DNA from: Clostridium sp. SY8519
GTDB taxonomy: Bacteria > Bacillota > Clostridia > Lachnospirales > Lachnospiraceae
Reading direction: 5' to 3'
DNA length: 64,000 nt
NCBI RefSeq assembly: GCF_000270305.1
Contig: NC_015737.1
Coordinates: 306,501-370,500, forward strand
Numbering within the stretch: position 1 is the first letter of the stretch; every line of letters begins with the position of its first letter. The position numbers and the translations under genes were made by a program. Shown here in pieces: positions 7,327 to 15,499 of the stretch. The notes below the pieces were generated by a model that worked only from the letters and a program-made list of their open reading frames with translations, was not told the origin of the DNA and searched no databases.

Positions 7327-8397
7327 GTGAAACTGAAAAGAAGACTCTCTCTGCTCCCCCTGATTCTCGCGCTGTGTGCCGCGCTTTCCGCCTGCAGCTC
7401 CGGTGCCGTCTCCGGAACCGCCCCCGCTTCCTCTGCCGAAACTTCGGTTCGGCAGGAAGCTGCCTCCTCCGGTTCGGATTCCTCCGGCTCTTCCAAAACC
7501 GCTGCTTCCTCCGAAACCCCCTCTTCCAAATCCGGTTCCGCCGGCAAAAGCAGCGGCATTTCGCTGAAAAAGCTCCCGGCTTATTCCGGATCCCCTTACA
7601 TTGCCGTCAACAAAAACCGTCCCTCATTTTCCAAAAAAGAATTAAGCCGCAGGACTTCTTATCAGAAATTCAGCCCGCTGGACGGACTGGGACGCTGCGG
7701 AAAAACCACGGCCTGCATCGGCCCGGATCTCCTTCCTCGCACCAAGCGAGGCCCCATCGGCAGTGTCCGCCCTTCCGGATGGCATACCGTCAAATATCCC
7801 CGTCTGATCCGGGACCGCTACCTGTACAACCGGTGTCACCTGATTGCCTATGAGCTCACCGGACAGAACGCCAATGAAAAGAATCTGATTACCGGTACCC
7901 GCTATCTGAATATCGAAGGCATGCTGCCGTTCGAAAATAAAGTAACCGACTATATCCGCACCACCGGCAATCACGTCCTGTACCGTGTCACTCCCATTTT
8001 CAAAGACCGCTGCCTGGTAGCCTCCGGCGTGGAGATGGAAGCCCGCTCCCTGGAAGACAAAGGGAAAGGCATCTCCTTCCATGTATACTGCTACAATGTG
8101 CAGCCGGGCATCACCATTGATTATCGCGACGGCAGCAGCCGGGTCAGCGGCTCCGTCTCCGACACCGGAACCTCTTCCCAGGCGGCAGCCCCCAAAAAGC
8201 ACAGCGCTGCAGCAAAAAGCTCCGGCTCTTCCGACACCCGGCAGACCTATGTACTGAACACAAACAGCCGGAAATTCCACCGGCCGGACTGCAGCAGCAT
8301 CCGCAGGATCAAGCCTGCCAACAAAAAAAAGGTTACTGCCGGCCGCAGCGATCTCATCCGGGAAGGGTATGAACCCTGCGGAATCTGCACTCCGTAG
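7327..8397 (+). CDS. Secreted lipoprotein: DNA/RNA non-specific endonuclease with C-terminal Cys-rich domain
   Basis: 356 residues from GTG, with GAAAGGA upstream. A signal peptide ends in the lipobox LSAC (Cys about 22), followed by a Ser/Ala/Pro-rich linker to about residue 75. The nuclease core, about 95-260, has the beta-beta-alpha-metal histidine motif (YNRCHLIAYELTGQNANEKN; compare RGHLI in EndA-type enzymes) and GTRYLNIEGM. The last 50 residues form a small metal-binding-like module (VLNTNSRKFHRPDCSSI to EPCGICTP, His plus three Cys) of a type often attached to secreted clostridial nucleases. Likely role: extracellular nucleic acid degradation or DNA uptake. Confidence 0.85.
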   Translation: MKLKRRLSLLPLILALCAALSACSSGAVSGTAPASSAETSVRQEAASSGSDSSGSSKTAASSETPSSKSGSAGKSSGISLKKLPAYSGSPYIAVNKNRPSFSKKELSRRTSYQKFSPLDGLGRCGKTTACIGPDLLPRTKRGPIGSVRPSGWHTVKYPRLIRDRYLYNRCHLIAYELTGQNANEKNLITGTRYLNIEGMLPFENKVTDYIRTTGNHVLYRVTPIFKDRCLVASGVEMEARSLEDKGKGISFHVYCYNVQPGITIDYRDGSSRVSGSVSDTGTSSQAAAPKKHSAAAKSSGSSDTRQTYVLNTNSRKFHRPDCSSIRRIKPANKKKVTAGRSDLIREGYEPCGICTP

Positions 8398-8489
8398 CAG
8401 AATCCGCCAAATACGTGCAGAAACCCCGCTTTTTACACTGTCGTATCTCAACTTTTCGATCGATATAATAGAGCGTATAAGGAGAGATC

Positions 8490-8852
8490 ATGACTACGAG
8501 GGAGTTAAACGAAGCAATCGGCAAAAGAATCGCAGGTCTTCGGGAACAGCGGCATCTGACCCAGGATGAATTTTCCGAACTGATCGGCACCAGCACCAAG
8601 CACTGCAGCGCAGCGGAGCGGGGTGTTTCCGGTTTTTCCCTGGAAAAGCTTGTCCGCGTATCCAAACTGTTTGATGTGTCCATGGACTATCTGATCCTCG
8701 GCCAGAAGCGGGAGGAAACTGCGCTGACCGGGTTTTTCCCGGAATCTATTCTGGATATTGCCGCTTCCGACAATGATGACGAAAAATCTGTTCTGCTGGA
8801 ATATCTGCAGATGTACCGGAAAGTCCGGCAGCTCCCGGAAGAAACTTCCTGA
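8490..8852 (+). CDS. XRE-family helix-turn-helix regulator
   Basis: 120 residues. A Cro/C1-type helix-turn-helix covers residues 8-65 (IGKRIAGLREQRHLTQDEFSE, STKHCSAAERG, LVRVSKLFDVSMDYLI). The remaining 50 residues are an acidic helical tail of unknown role. The start ATG has AAGGAGAG 5 bases upstream. It is a single gene ended by a strong terminator at 8858-8905. No prophage genes surround it, so it is probably a chromosomal regulator. Confidence 0.88.
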   Translation: MTTRELNEAIGKRIAGLREQRHLTQDEFSELIGTSTKHCSAAERGVSGFSLEKLVRVSKLFDVSMDYLILGQKREETALTGFFPESILDIAASDNDDEKSVLLEYLQMYRKVRQLPEETS

Positions 8853-8857
8853 ACACA

Positions 8858-8905
8858 GCAGCCGCGCAAAGGAGAAATCCTCCCCTGCGCGGCTGCTTCT
8901 TTTCT
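8858..8905 (+). terminator. Intrinsic terminator after the XRE gene
   Basis: GCAGCCGCGCA pairs perfectly with TGCGCGGCTGC around an A/G-rich loop, followed by TTCTTTTCT. Confidence 0.85.
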
Positions 8906-8924
8906 GTCCGGCACGGATTACTGA

Positions 8925-9926
8925 TTACTCATTCACCGTGCCGAGAATTTTACCCATATCCGCAATGTCATATCCGTTTACAAAACGGAACTCTTCCTGA
9001 AATTCCGGGGACTGAAGAATCTCCACCAGACGCCGGTACGGTTCCCTGGGCATATTGTGCTTTTTAATCACCAGATCATAACTTTCCTCCTGCAGCGGAA
9101 TAAAGTCAATCCCGCGGATACTCAGCGCCACCTTCTTGGTGCCTACCCCGATATCCGCTTCTCCTTTGCTGACAGCTGCCGCCACAGCCAGATGAGAGGA
9201 CCGCGGCGTACAGTATCCTTCGATATCCCTTCCGTCAATCCCAAGCTCCACCAGATGCTCATCCAGCAGAACCCTGCTGCCTGCTCCCGGCTCGCGGTTG
9301 GCCACGCTGATATCGTAACGTTTCAGATCCTCCCAGCCTTTGATTTTTTTGGGGTTGCCTTCCGCCACATAAAATCCCTCCGTTCGGCTGCAGATATGGA
9401 TGATCACTGCCGGACAGCCGGGAAGAAGCCTGCGGACATGCTGAAAATTGTAGGTATTGGTCTCCATGTCCCACATATGGCTGGCAGCGGCCGAGACCTG
9501 ATCCTTATACAGAGCTGCCAGGCTGTCATAACTGCCCTTGTACACCCGCTCTGTCTTCAGATTCGGCATCTGCCGGTTCAGATACTTCAGCAGCATGTCC
9601 AGGATTTCGTCCTGTCCGCACAGCCGGAACACTCTGTCCGTCCGCGCTGTTTCCGCCACCGTCTTCTGTCCCATCTGCAGACGGTCTCCCGACGGGAAAA
9701 CAAAATCGGCTTTCGTTCGTCCGAAGTTCCCCTCTCCCTCTTTTTCCGCCATGGTTTCTTCCCGGGACTCCTGAATATAGCGCTGCACATCTTCATAGGT
9801 AAAGCGCATTTTTCTCCCGACTTTGTAACAGTTTAATTCGCCCCGTTTCACAAGTTCATATACCGTATTTTTGGCGATGTTAAGCATTTCCGCCACTTCT
9901 ACCGCCGTCATAGCTTCTTTGTTCAT
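8925..9926 (-). CDS. Excisionase-type HTH regulator with PBP-like ligand domain (molybdate/tungstate type)
   Basis: 333 residues from an ATG at 9924-9926 with GAGAGGATC upstream; the open frame runs further, to 10010, without a good start signal. Residues 1-55 are a MerR/excisionase helix-turn-helix (MTAVEVAEMLNIAKNTVYEL, YKVGRKMRFTYEDVQRYI). From about residue 95 there is a periplasmic-binding-protein-like domain (FRLCGQDEILDMLLKYLN, ANREPGAGSRVLLDEHL, KGEADIGVGTKKVA). This HTH plus PBP-like architecture occurs next to molybdate and tungstate genes. Here it faces a tandem TOBE protein gene, supporting an oxyanion-sensing role. It is inferred to be cytoplasmic: there is no signal peptide. Confidence 0.82.
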   Translation of the reverse strand: MNKEAMTAVEVAEMLNIAKNTVYELVKRGELNCYKVGRKMRFTYEDVQRYIQESREETMAEKEGEGNFGRTKADFVFPSGDRLQMGQKTVAETARTDRVFRLCGQDEILDMLLKYLNRQMPNLKTERVYKGSYDSLAALYKDQVSAAASHMWDMETNTYNFQHVRRLLPGCPAVIIHICSRTEGFYVAEGNPKKIKGWEDLKRYDISVANREPGAGSRVLLDEHLVELGIDGRDIEGYCTPRSSHLAVAAAVSKGEADIGVGTKKVALSIRGIDFIPLQEESYDLVIKKHNMPREPYRRLVEILQSPEFQEEFRFVNGYDIADMGKILGTVNE

Positions 9927-10024
9927 GCTGATCCTCTCTTCTGTCTGCAGAAAGATGCCGGAAATACACTGCCGCTGCGGCTCTCCTTCCGGCTGCTCTT
10001 TTCTTAGCAAATAAATACGTTTTC

Positions 10025-10053
10025 ATCATAGCAAATTCCATGATACCGCGCAA
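10025..10053 (-). promoter_or_regulatory. Candidate promoter of the HTH-PBP regulator gene
   Basis: On the minus strand TTGCGC (10048-10053), 17 bases, TATGAT (10025-10030), about 100 bases before the start codon. The intergenic stretch 9927-10229 (303 bases) holds this promoter, the opposite TOBE promoter and the dyads at 10132-10158; no further gene is seen. Confidence 0.4.
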
Positions 10054-10107
10054 GGAAAGCACGTATTTTCACTTGATTCTGTCCCTTTTCATTTTTATTC
10101 ACACAGC

Positions 10108-10136
10108 TTGACATCTTTTTCTGTTCTTATTATGAT
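10108..10136 (+). promoter_or_regulatory. Promoter of the TOBE protein gene
   Basis: TTGACA (10108-10113), exactly 17 bases, TATGAT (10131-10136): a near-consensus sigma-A promoter, about 94 bases upstream of the start codon. Confidence 0.7.
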
Positions 10137-10158
10137 ACATAATATCATAGAACGTATC
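10132..10158. promoter_or_regulatory. Dyad overlapping the TOBE-gene -10 box (candidate operator)
   Basis: ATGATA (10132-10137) and TATCAT (10143-10148) form a perfect 6-5-6 inverted repeat on top of the -10 box. GATAC/GTATC (10134-10138 and 10154-10158) form a second, wider dyad. Binding here would block the promoter; the HTH-PBP protein next door is the obvious candidate, by inference. Confidence 0.42.
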
Positions 10159-10229
10159 AAAAGGAAGGAATTTTCTCTGTTTGTTACGTTTCGTCCTGTT
10201 TGTTATCGTCATAAAAGGAGGTATTTCAA

Positions 10230-10643
10230 ATGATCAGCGCAAGAAACCAGATCAAAGGAACCGTAAAAGAAATCAAAGAAGGCGCAGTGAACGGAATTGT
10301 AAAGGTCGACGCAGGAAACGGCATCACCATTTCCTCCACGATATCCATGGAATCCATCCATAGCCTCGGCCTGGCTCCGGGCAAAGAAGTCACCGCCATC
10401 ATCAAGGCCACTTCCGTTATGATTGCCAACGGCAAATTAAACATCAGCGCAAGAAACCAGCTTACCGGCACTGTAGCGTCCATCGAGAAGGGCGCGGTGA
10501 ACGCGATTGTAAAACTGGACGTTCCGGGCGGCATCGGCATCACATCCACCATCTCCCTGGAAGCCGTTCAGGATCTCGGCCTGGCTCCGGGCAGGGAAGC
10601 CACTGCCATCATCAAGGCTACTTCCGTTATGATCGGCGCGTAA
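10230..10643 (+). CDS. Tandem TOBE (di-Mop) molybdate/tungstate-binding protein
   Basis: 137 residues composed of two Mop/TOBE domains, about 1-70 and 71-137, each with ISARNQ at the start, KGAVN(G/A)IVK and LGLAPG(K/R)E(V/A)TAIIKATSVMI at the end. Such molbindins bind molybdate or tungstate oxyanions in oligomers as a cytoplasmic store. The ribosome binding site is AAAGGAGG 9 bases upstream. The two halves are also very alike as DNA (period 210 bases), so the duplication looks recent or homogenised. No modABC transporter is present in the window. Confidence 0.9.
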   Translation: MISARNQIKGTVKEIKEGAVNGIVKVDAGNGITISSTISMESIHSLGLAPGKEVTAIIKATSVMIANGKLNISARNQLTGTVASIEKGAVNAIVKLDVPGGIGITSTISLEAVQDLGLAPGREATAIIKATSVMIGA

Positions 10644-10703
10644 ACTTCAGTTCCTTCTGGCAGGAACGCCTGTCCGCCTCAGTCTTTCTGAAGCAATCAA
10701 AAT

Positions 10704-10748
10704 CAGGGACCGGCGGGGAAACACTTCTGTTTTCCCTGCCGGTCCCTG
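10704..10748. terminator. Hairpin terminator after the TOBE gene
   Basis: CAGGGACCGGC-GGGGAAAA pairs with TTTTCCC-TGCCGGTCCCTG around a 9-base loop. T-rich sequence follows on both strands (TTAATAACC and, on minus, ATTTTGATT), so it may serve both the TOBE gene and the convergent minus-strand unit. Confidence 0.65.
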
Positions 10749-10820
10749 TTAATAACCGCCTTTATTTCCTTTTGCTGCTTCCTGTCTCCAGGTCTTCACG
10801 CAGGTGTGCAAGCACTTCCA

Positions 10821-11114
10821 TCAGTCCCCGGAAAGAATTTTCCGGCCATTGATCTCTGCCTCGGTCACCATCCCCAGATATTCCACGCCTTCCGTCCGGA
10901 TTCCGGACAGAATCACAACGGCTTTTCCATCTTCCATGCGGTACTCTTCCCGGCAGCTCTGTCCCACCGGTGTCCGTTCCAGCATTCTCTGGAAATCACC
11001 CAGGATCCCCTGCACTGCGCGGCCGCCTGCGCCGGCGGCCTGCAACGGCCCGTAGATACGGATCAGTTCCATCTGCAGCCGGCCAATCCATTCTCTTTCG
11101 TTTTTGTGTGTCAT
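10821..11114 (-). CDS. Conserved-looking small protein translated with the alarmone synthetase
   Basis: 97 residues, no family recognised. It starts MTHKNEREWIGRLQMELIRI, is mixed alpha/beta in character and lacks membrane or signal segments. The start overlaps the 3' end of the RelA/SpoT-domain gene by 4 bases (ATGA) and has GGAGGTAC upstream, so it is very likely translationally coupled. At its stop (10821-10823) a further frame reads MEVLAHLREDLETGSSKRK then stop, which could be a frameshifted C-terminus or a very small coupled peptide. Function unknown. Confidence 0.6.
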   Translation of the reverse strand: MTHKNEREWIGRLQMELIRIYGPLQAAGAGGRAVQGILGDFQRMLERTPVGQSCREEYRMEDGKAVVILSGIRTEGVEYLGMVTEAEINGRKILSGD

Positions 11115-11887
11115 TCCTGCGTACCTCCTCTGCCGTCTTCTGTCGCTTTCAGGGCTTTGCTGATCATCTCCCGCTCATCACTGGCGCTGATCCGCTCCCG
11201 GATCTGCAGCATCCGCCGGTCCAGCTGATTGATCATTTCCGCGCTGTATGCCAGTTCTTCCACAATTGCGTCTGCATCCTTGATATCTTTTTTGTATTTC
11301 AGTTTATGCTCCAGGCTGGCCCAGAAATCCATCGCAATCGTGCGGAACTGCACTTCCACGATGCGGGTTTTCTTTCCGCCGGTCAGAAAGATCGGCACAT
11401 CCAGAATCAGATGCAGGCTGCGGTATCCGTTTGTTTTCGGATGGGCGATGTAATCCTTTTCTTCTATCAGATGAATATCATCCTGCTCCACCAGACAGTT
11501 CCGCAGCATGTAAATATCGTCGATAAACGAACAGCTTACCCGGATGCCCGCAATATCCGTCAGGTTGTCCTCGATGTTTTTCACGGAAAAGGGAATGTTC
11601 CGCCGTTTCATTTTTTCATAAATGCTCACCGGTGACTTCAGACGGCTTTTAATCGCTTCGAAGGGATTGCGCTCTGTCCGCAGGGACAGCTCTTTATTCA
11701 GGATTTCCAGCTTTGTCCTGACTTCCCGGATGGCGCATTCGTATTCCATCATCAGATTCTGAAAGGCTTCCGCCTCTTTTTTATACTTCAGCAGCGCCTG
11801 GATATCACTGTCGCTGACCACTTCGTTCACTGTGGCTTCCAGGGCCCGATCCAGTTCGTCCCGTGTATGCTGTTCCATCTTTTTCAC
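11111..11887 (-). CDS. Small alarmone synthetase, RelA/SpoT synthetase-domain protein (RelQ/RelP-like)
   Basis: 258 residues from GTG with GGGAGG 6 bases upstream. It has only the (p)ppGpp synthetase domain (about 55-190): IEDNLTDIAGIRVSCSF, HPKTNGYRSLHLIL, VEVQFRTIAMDFWASLEHKL. There is no HD hydrolase, TGS or ACT domain, so it transfers pyrophosphate from ATP to GDP/GTP without ribosome control. Helices flank both ends (tetramer formation in RelQ homologues). It precedes the 97-residue coupled gene and follows a Nudix gene by 12 bases. Since Nudix enzymes can also act on alarmones, that proximity is suggestive but unproven. Confidence 0.88.
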   Translation of the reverse strand: MKKMEQHTRDELDRALEATVNEVVSDSDIQALLKYKKEAEAFQNLMMEYECAIREVRTKLEILNKELSLRTERNPFEAIKSRLKSPVSIYEKMKRRNIPFSVKNIEDNLTDIAGIRVSCSFIDDIYMLRNCLVEQDDIHLIEEKDYIAHPKTNGYRSLHLILDVPIFLTGGKKTRIVEVQFRTIAMDFWASLEHKLKYKKDIKDADAIVEELAYSAEMINQLDRRMLQIRERISASDEREMISKALKATEDGRGGTQE

Positions 11888-11899
11888 AAGCAGCCTCCC

Positions 11900-12529
11900 T
11901 TACTTTCCGCCGCTGCACAGCATCCTGCAGTCTTCTGACAGCTGATGCATGATCCGCGCGGTAATTCCCCAGAGCTCCTCACCCGGCCAGTTATAAAAAA
12001 ACACTTCGTAAGGCCGTTCCCTCCAGGCATAATTCCGGCCCCGGGGGATCCGGTCATAGGGAAAATTCTCCCCCGGCTGCGTCGCCTGACGTGTCACATA
12101 CCGTTCCGGCTCATTCTCCGCAAACCACTGAAGGGGGATCGTAAATACGTGATCCACTTCTTCCGGTGAAAAAGTGCCCCGATAATCATGGAGCCTTCCC
12201 AGGGTCACCCACAGGGGACGTCCCCCCGGCCCGATAAATCCGTCCAGCGGACTGATTACCTCCACCTGGCTCTCCGGAATCAGCAGTTCTTCACAAGTCT
12301 CCCGCACCGCTGTCTGCGCGCCGTTCTCTCCCGGCTCCATTCTGCCCCCGGGCAGACACACTTCTCCCGGCTGGGCATCCAGATGGGAGGCCCGCACTTC
12401 AAACAGCACCTGTGTGCATCCGTCTTTCTCCAGCAGAGGAATCAGCACACCGGCGCCCTGCTGCCTGGACTCCCGCAGAACCGGCTCCCTGTCTCCATAC
12501 ATCTTTCTGATTTGCTCTGTAATATCCAT
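11900..12529 (-). CDS. Nudix hydrolase, CoA diphosphatase-like
   Basis: 209 residues from ATG 12527-12529 with a GGGAGCGG site; the frame is open upstream to 12643 without similarity. Nudix box GX5EX7REUXEE is intact (GGRMEPGENGAQTAVRETCE, about residues 61-80). It is preceded by the VRASHLDAQPGEVCLPGG stretch characteristic of the CoA pyrophosphatase (NUDT7/8, YeaB) subgroup. C-terminal half: YEVFFYNWPGEELWGITARI. Expected activity: cleavage of CoA or acyl-CoA to 4'-phosphopantetheine and 3',5'-ADP. First gene of a three-gene unit with the alarmone synthetase. Confidence 0.85.
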   Translation of the reverse strand: MDITEQIRKMYGDREPVLRESRQQGAGVLIPLLEKDGCTQVLFEVRASHLDAQPGEVCLPGGRMEPGENGAQTAVRETCEELLIPESQVEVISPLDGFIGPGGRPLWVTLGRLHDYRGTFSPEEVDHVFTIPLQWFAENEPERYVTRQATQPGENFPYDRIPRGRNYAWRERPYEVFFYNWPGEELWGITARIMHQLSEDCRMLCSGGK

Positions 12530-12674
12530 TCCGCTCCCTGCCTTTCCGCAACAGCACGGAAAAAGCTGCTGTATCATGTGCCTTTCGCCGCCGGGCCGGC
12601 AGAATTCCGGGCCGGCAGCTTTACACACTTCATACAGCAGCATCTGTGATCGCAGTGCAGTAGGTTCCGGACGG

Positions 12675-13727
12675 TCAGCGTTTTTTCATATACGCCACCA
12701 CATAATAAGCGGATCCTGATTTTACGGTTTTTCTGCCGTATTTCGACACAGCAATCACCCTGATGTAATAATATCTTTTTCCTGTATTGATTGTTTTTCC
12801 TTTGTATTTCTTCAGATTATATCGGTTTCCCTTCACCGTTGCAACCTTTTTGAATTTCATGCCGCCGGTGCTGCTCCGTTTGGTTTTCTGCGGCGAAACG
12901 TAGACCATGTACCGGGAGGCGCCGGAAACCTTTTTCCACCGAAGCGCCACACGGTTCCGGTGGACATCTTTTTTTGTAGATGTTAACTTCGGCTGCGGCA
13001 CGGCATAAAATGATGCGGAGGGTCCGGTGACGGACAGACCGCTCCCTGCTGCCTTCGGTGTGAGTTTTACGGTATAGCAGGTGGACGTGTTGGACTTGCT
13101 GAAATACGCAATGCAGTTCTGCCCGGATTTTACAGTAACCGTCTGCACCTTCTTGCCGGATTTCTTATAGAGTACAGCCGTGTACTGATTCGCGTATGAA
13201 TTCGGCGCCCAGGCAACCTGCAGTCTGGAAGAAGCGGCAAAGGGCTTCCAGTAAGCGATTGTACGGACCTTCGGCAGGGACGCTGCGCCCCGGAATTCAC
13301 TGGCTGCGTTATAATTTCCTGCGGAATCCGATGCCTGGAGATACAGGATATACATGCCTCCGGTCGGAATGCCCACCAGTTGAATCGACGGGTTTGTAAC
13401 CGTCTGCCGGCCCCGGTTCACCCTCTGGCCGTCAGAAGAATAATACTCATACACACAGGTGTAGGAGGAAGCGCCGCTGACGGTATTCCAGCTGACCGAA
13501 GCGCTGTTTTTCGTCTGTCCGGTCTGGCGGAGGCCGGTAAATGACGGCAGCGTCTGCCCCCCCTTTACGGATACTCTGCCGGATCCGGCCGAATCAAGCC
13601 GCGGCACCACTGTACCGGCTTTCTGCTGTGCTGCGGCTGCCGACGCCGGCACCGCCGCGGCACCGGCCGCCAGGACGCCTGTTAACAAAACTGCTGCGGT
13701 ACGAAGCTGTGTCTTTTTCATTTTCAT
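12675..13727 (-). CDS. Secreted protein with fibronectin type III-like domains
   Basis: 350 residues. A Sec signal peptide ends near PASAAAA (residue 32). About three FN3-like beta-sandwich segments follow (GLRQTGQTKNSASVSWNTVS, about 66-150; VRTIAYWKPFAASSRLQVAW, 155-240; PKLTSTKKDVHRNRVALRWK, 248-345), each with a WxxVSGAS-like strand. The C-terminus is strongly basic. No catalytic domain or anchor motif is seen. Such clostridial FN3 proteins are usually surface or matrix associated. Ribosome binding site ATGGAGG. It lies upstream of the Nudix unit without obvious functional link. Confidence 0.75.
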   Translation of the reverse strand: MKMKKTQLRTAAVLLTGVLAAGAAAVPASAAAAQQKAGTVVPRLDSAGSGRVSVKGGQTLPSFTGLRQTGQTKNSASVSWNTVSGASSYTCVYEYYSSDGQRVNRGRQTVTNPSIQLVGIPTGGMYILYLQASDSAGNYNAASEFRGAASLPKVRTIAYWKPFAASSRLQVAWAPNSYANQYTAVLYKKSGKKVQTVTVKSGQNCIAYFSKSNTSTCYTVKLTPKAAGSGLSVTGPSASFYAVPQPKLTSTKKDVHRNRVALRWKKVSGASRYMVYVSPQKTKRSSTGGMKFKKVATVKGNRYNLKKYKGKTINTGKRYYYIRVIAVSKYGRKTVKSGSAYYVVAYMKKR

Positions 13728-13888
13728 AAAAGGACCTCCATTCTGAGTAAAACGCGCATCCCCCTGCCCGTCAACGGATGTTTGCCGGCTGCAAAGCTGA
13801 TCTGATATATTAATTATATCGTATCCTGCCCTGTCTGCCTATATCCAATAGAGTCCTTATTCGTACTTTCCGTACCGCTTTTCTGCTG

Positions 13889-15382
13889 CTAATCCAGCGG
13901 ATTTTCCTTCGCGTATTTACTGTAGCTGCTTCCGGACGAAGCCCCGGAAAAGTCAGTTTTTGTCGAATAGGAAGTCACCGTAATGGTATACTTGCTGTTT
14001 CCCTTGACATAGACGGTTCCGTCCGTTCCTTTTATCGTCACGGTATTGCCGTCCGTATCCCGAATCGTCCCCGCGCAGTTTAAACTGGTCACCGTGCTGT
14101 TTCCGGTTACCACCCAGGTGGAATCTTTGCTGATGACCACACTGCAGGTGCCGTCCCCGCCATCACCCGCATCTGATTCGTCATCTGCAAAAGAGCCCTT
14201 TAACGTACTGCCGTTTTTCATATAGAACTTCAGCGTGCTGATACTGTCATAAATTACCGTTCCTTCCATATCCTGCTGATCAGCGGTAAATGTACAGTCC
14301 GCGCCATTTTTTCCGCTGGTTCCCCAGCCCCGCTGATTGCTGTTGCCAGTGCATCGCAGGAAGAATTCCGCGTCATCTGCATAGGTAAGATCCACATTTT
14401 TCAGGTAAAACGTGCTTTCTGTATTCGTGGTATAAAACATACCGCCGTTTTTTGCGGTCAGGCTGCCGCCGGTCATCCGGAAGGTACTGTTTCCCTCTTC
14501 CGAATCTCCGGACATGCTCTGATAAAGGATCACATTCCATGTGGTGTCATTCTGCGCATCATCGCTCATATTGCCGGTGAGATCGCAGTTGTATAACCGA
14601 AGGGTATTCGCGCCTTCAATGCAGACCGCTTCCGATTTTTTGGCTGTCAGTTCCGCCTGGTTGACCGTGATATCAGCCGTACTGTATACTGCCGGGGAGC
14701 CGGTTCCTGCAGAAGTGTATGTTCCGCCGTCCACCACCATGGTGCCGCCGCCCCGGTCGCTTCGGATTGCCGCAGAGGATTCTCCGGAAGTGCTGACGGT
14801 GCAGTCCCATGCATAAAGGGTGCCGCCGCCCGCTGCATGCAGTCCGCCGGAAGTATCCTGGCTGGTCGTAATCTTTGTCCCGGACACATAGACGGTACCG
14901 CTGCCATAGGCAAACACGCCGGCTCCTCCTTTCGCGTCTGTCGTGATCGTACTGTTATTTAAAAACAGACTTCCCTTTGTCACCAGCGCAGCGGCGCCCA
15001 CACCGTAAAAGCTGGAACTGTCGCCGCCTTTGCTGGTCTCCGAGGTTCTGGCAATCACCGCGTCGGATATCCTGGCTTCCGCGTCTGCGCCATTTACCAG
15101 CAGCGCATTTTCATCCGTTCCGGTGGATTGATACGTTTTCCCTTTTTCCGCAGTATCCGCGGAAATTTCGCGGACTGCGTCATAACTGGAAGGCGCGGAA
15201 GTCTGCTGCCCTCCTCCGCCGCCCGGTTTCTCCGGCACGGAAGAACTGCCTGATACACTGCCGGCTGTACCGGAGGAGGACGGAACTGCCCCGCATCCTG
15301 TCAGTACAGCCGCCGCCACAGCCGTTCCGCATAGAATAGTGATCGCTGCCCGTTTTCCCGGTTTTCGTTTGTTCTGCTCCAT
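13889..15382 (-). CDS. Lipoprotein with right-handed beta-helix repeats
   Basis: 497 residues. Signal peptide with lipobox LTGC (Cys about 29), then a Ser/Gly-rich linker. Residues about 85-480 are dominated by short repeats with T/S/N-rich turns (LFLNNSTITTDAKGGAGVFA, VYVSGTKITTSQDTSGGLHA, GGTYTSAGTGSPAVYS, LRLYNCDLTG), the pattern of a parallel beta-helix as in Pectate_lyase_3-type or adhesin proteins. No catalytic signature is recognised, so carbohydrate binding or adhesion is a guess. Start has GGAGGAAT upstream. The intergenic stretch 13728-13888 shows no clear terminator. Confidence 0.7.
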   Translation of the reverse strand: MEQNKRKPGKRAAITILCGTAVAAAVLTGCGAVPSSSGTAGSVSGSSSVPEKPGGGGGQQTSAPSSYDAVREISADTAEKGKTYQSTGTDENALLVNGADAEARISDAVIARTSETSKGGDSSSFYGVGAAALVTKGSLFLNNSTITTDAKGGAGVFAYGSGTVYVSGTKITTSQDTSGGLHAAGGGTLYAWDCTVSTSGESSAAIRSDRGGGTMVVDGGTYTSAGTGSPAVYSTADITVNQAELTAKKSEAVCIEGANTLRLYNCDLTGNMSDDAQNDTTWNVILYQSMSGDSEEGNSTFRMTGGSLTAKNGGMFYTTNTESTFYLKNVDLTYADDAEFFLRCTGNSNQRGWGTSGKNGADCTFTADQQDMEGTVIYDSISTLKFYMKNGSTLKGSFADDESDAGDGGDGTCSVVISKDSTWVVTGNSTVTSLNCAGTIRDTDGNTVTIKGTDGTVYVKGNSKYTITVTSYSTKTDFSGASSGSSYSKYAKENPLD

Positions 15383-15499
15383 AAAAATTCCTCCTGCCGT
15401 TTTCTTAATTTTTTGTTTCTTCCAACAATGGAATCTTACAGATATTCTATGACGGAACTTTGTTTATCATATGAATTTTATATGTCTGCCCGGTGTTTT

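Noticed and set aside
13728..13888. Possible small gene or terminator between the FN3 and beta-helix genes
   Set aside because: No start with ribosome binding site and no stable hairpin with a T-run found by eye.
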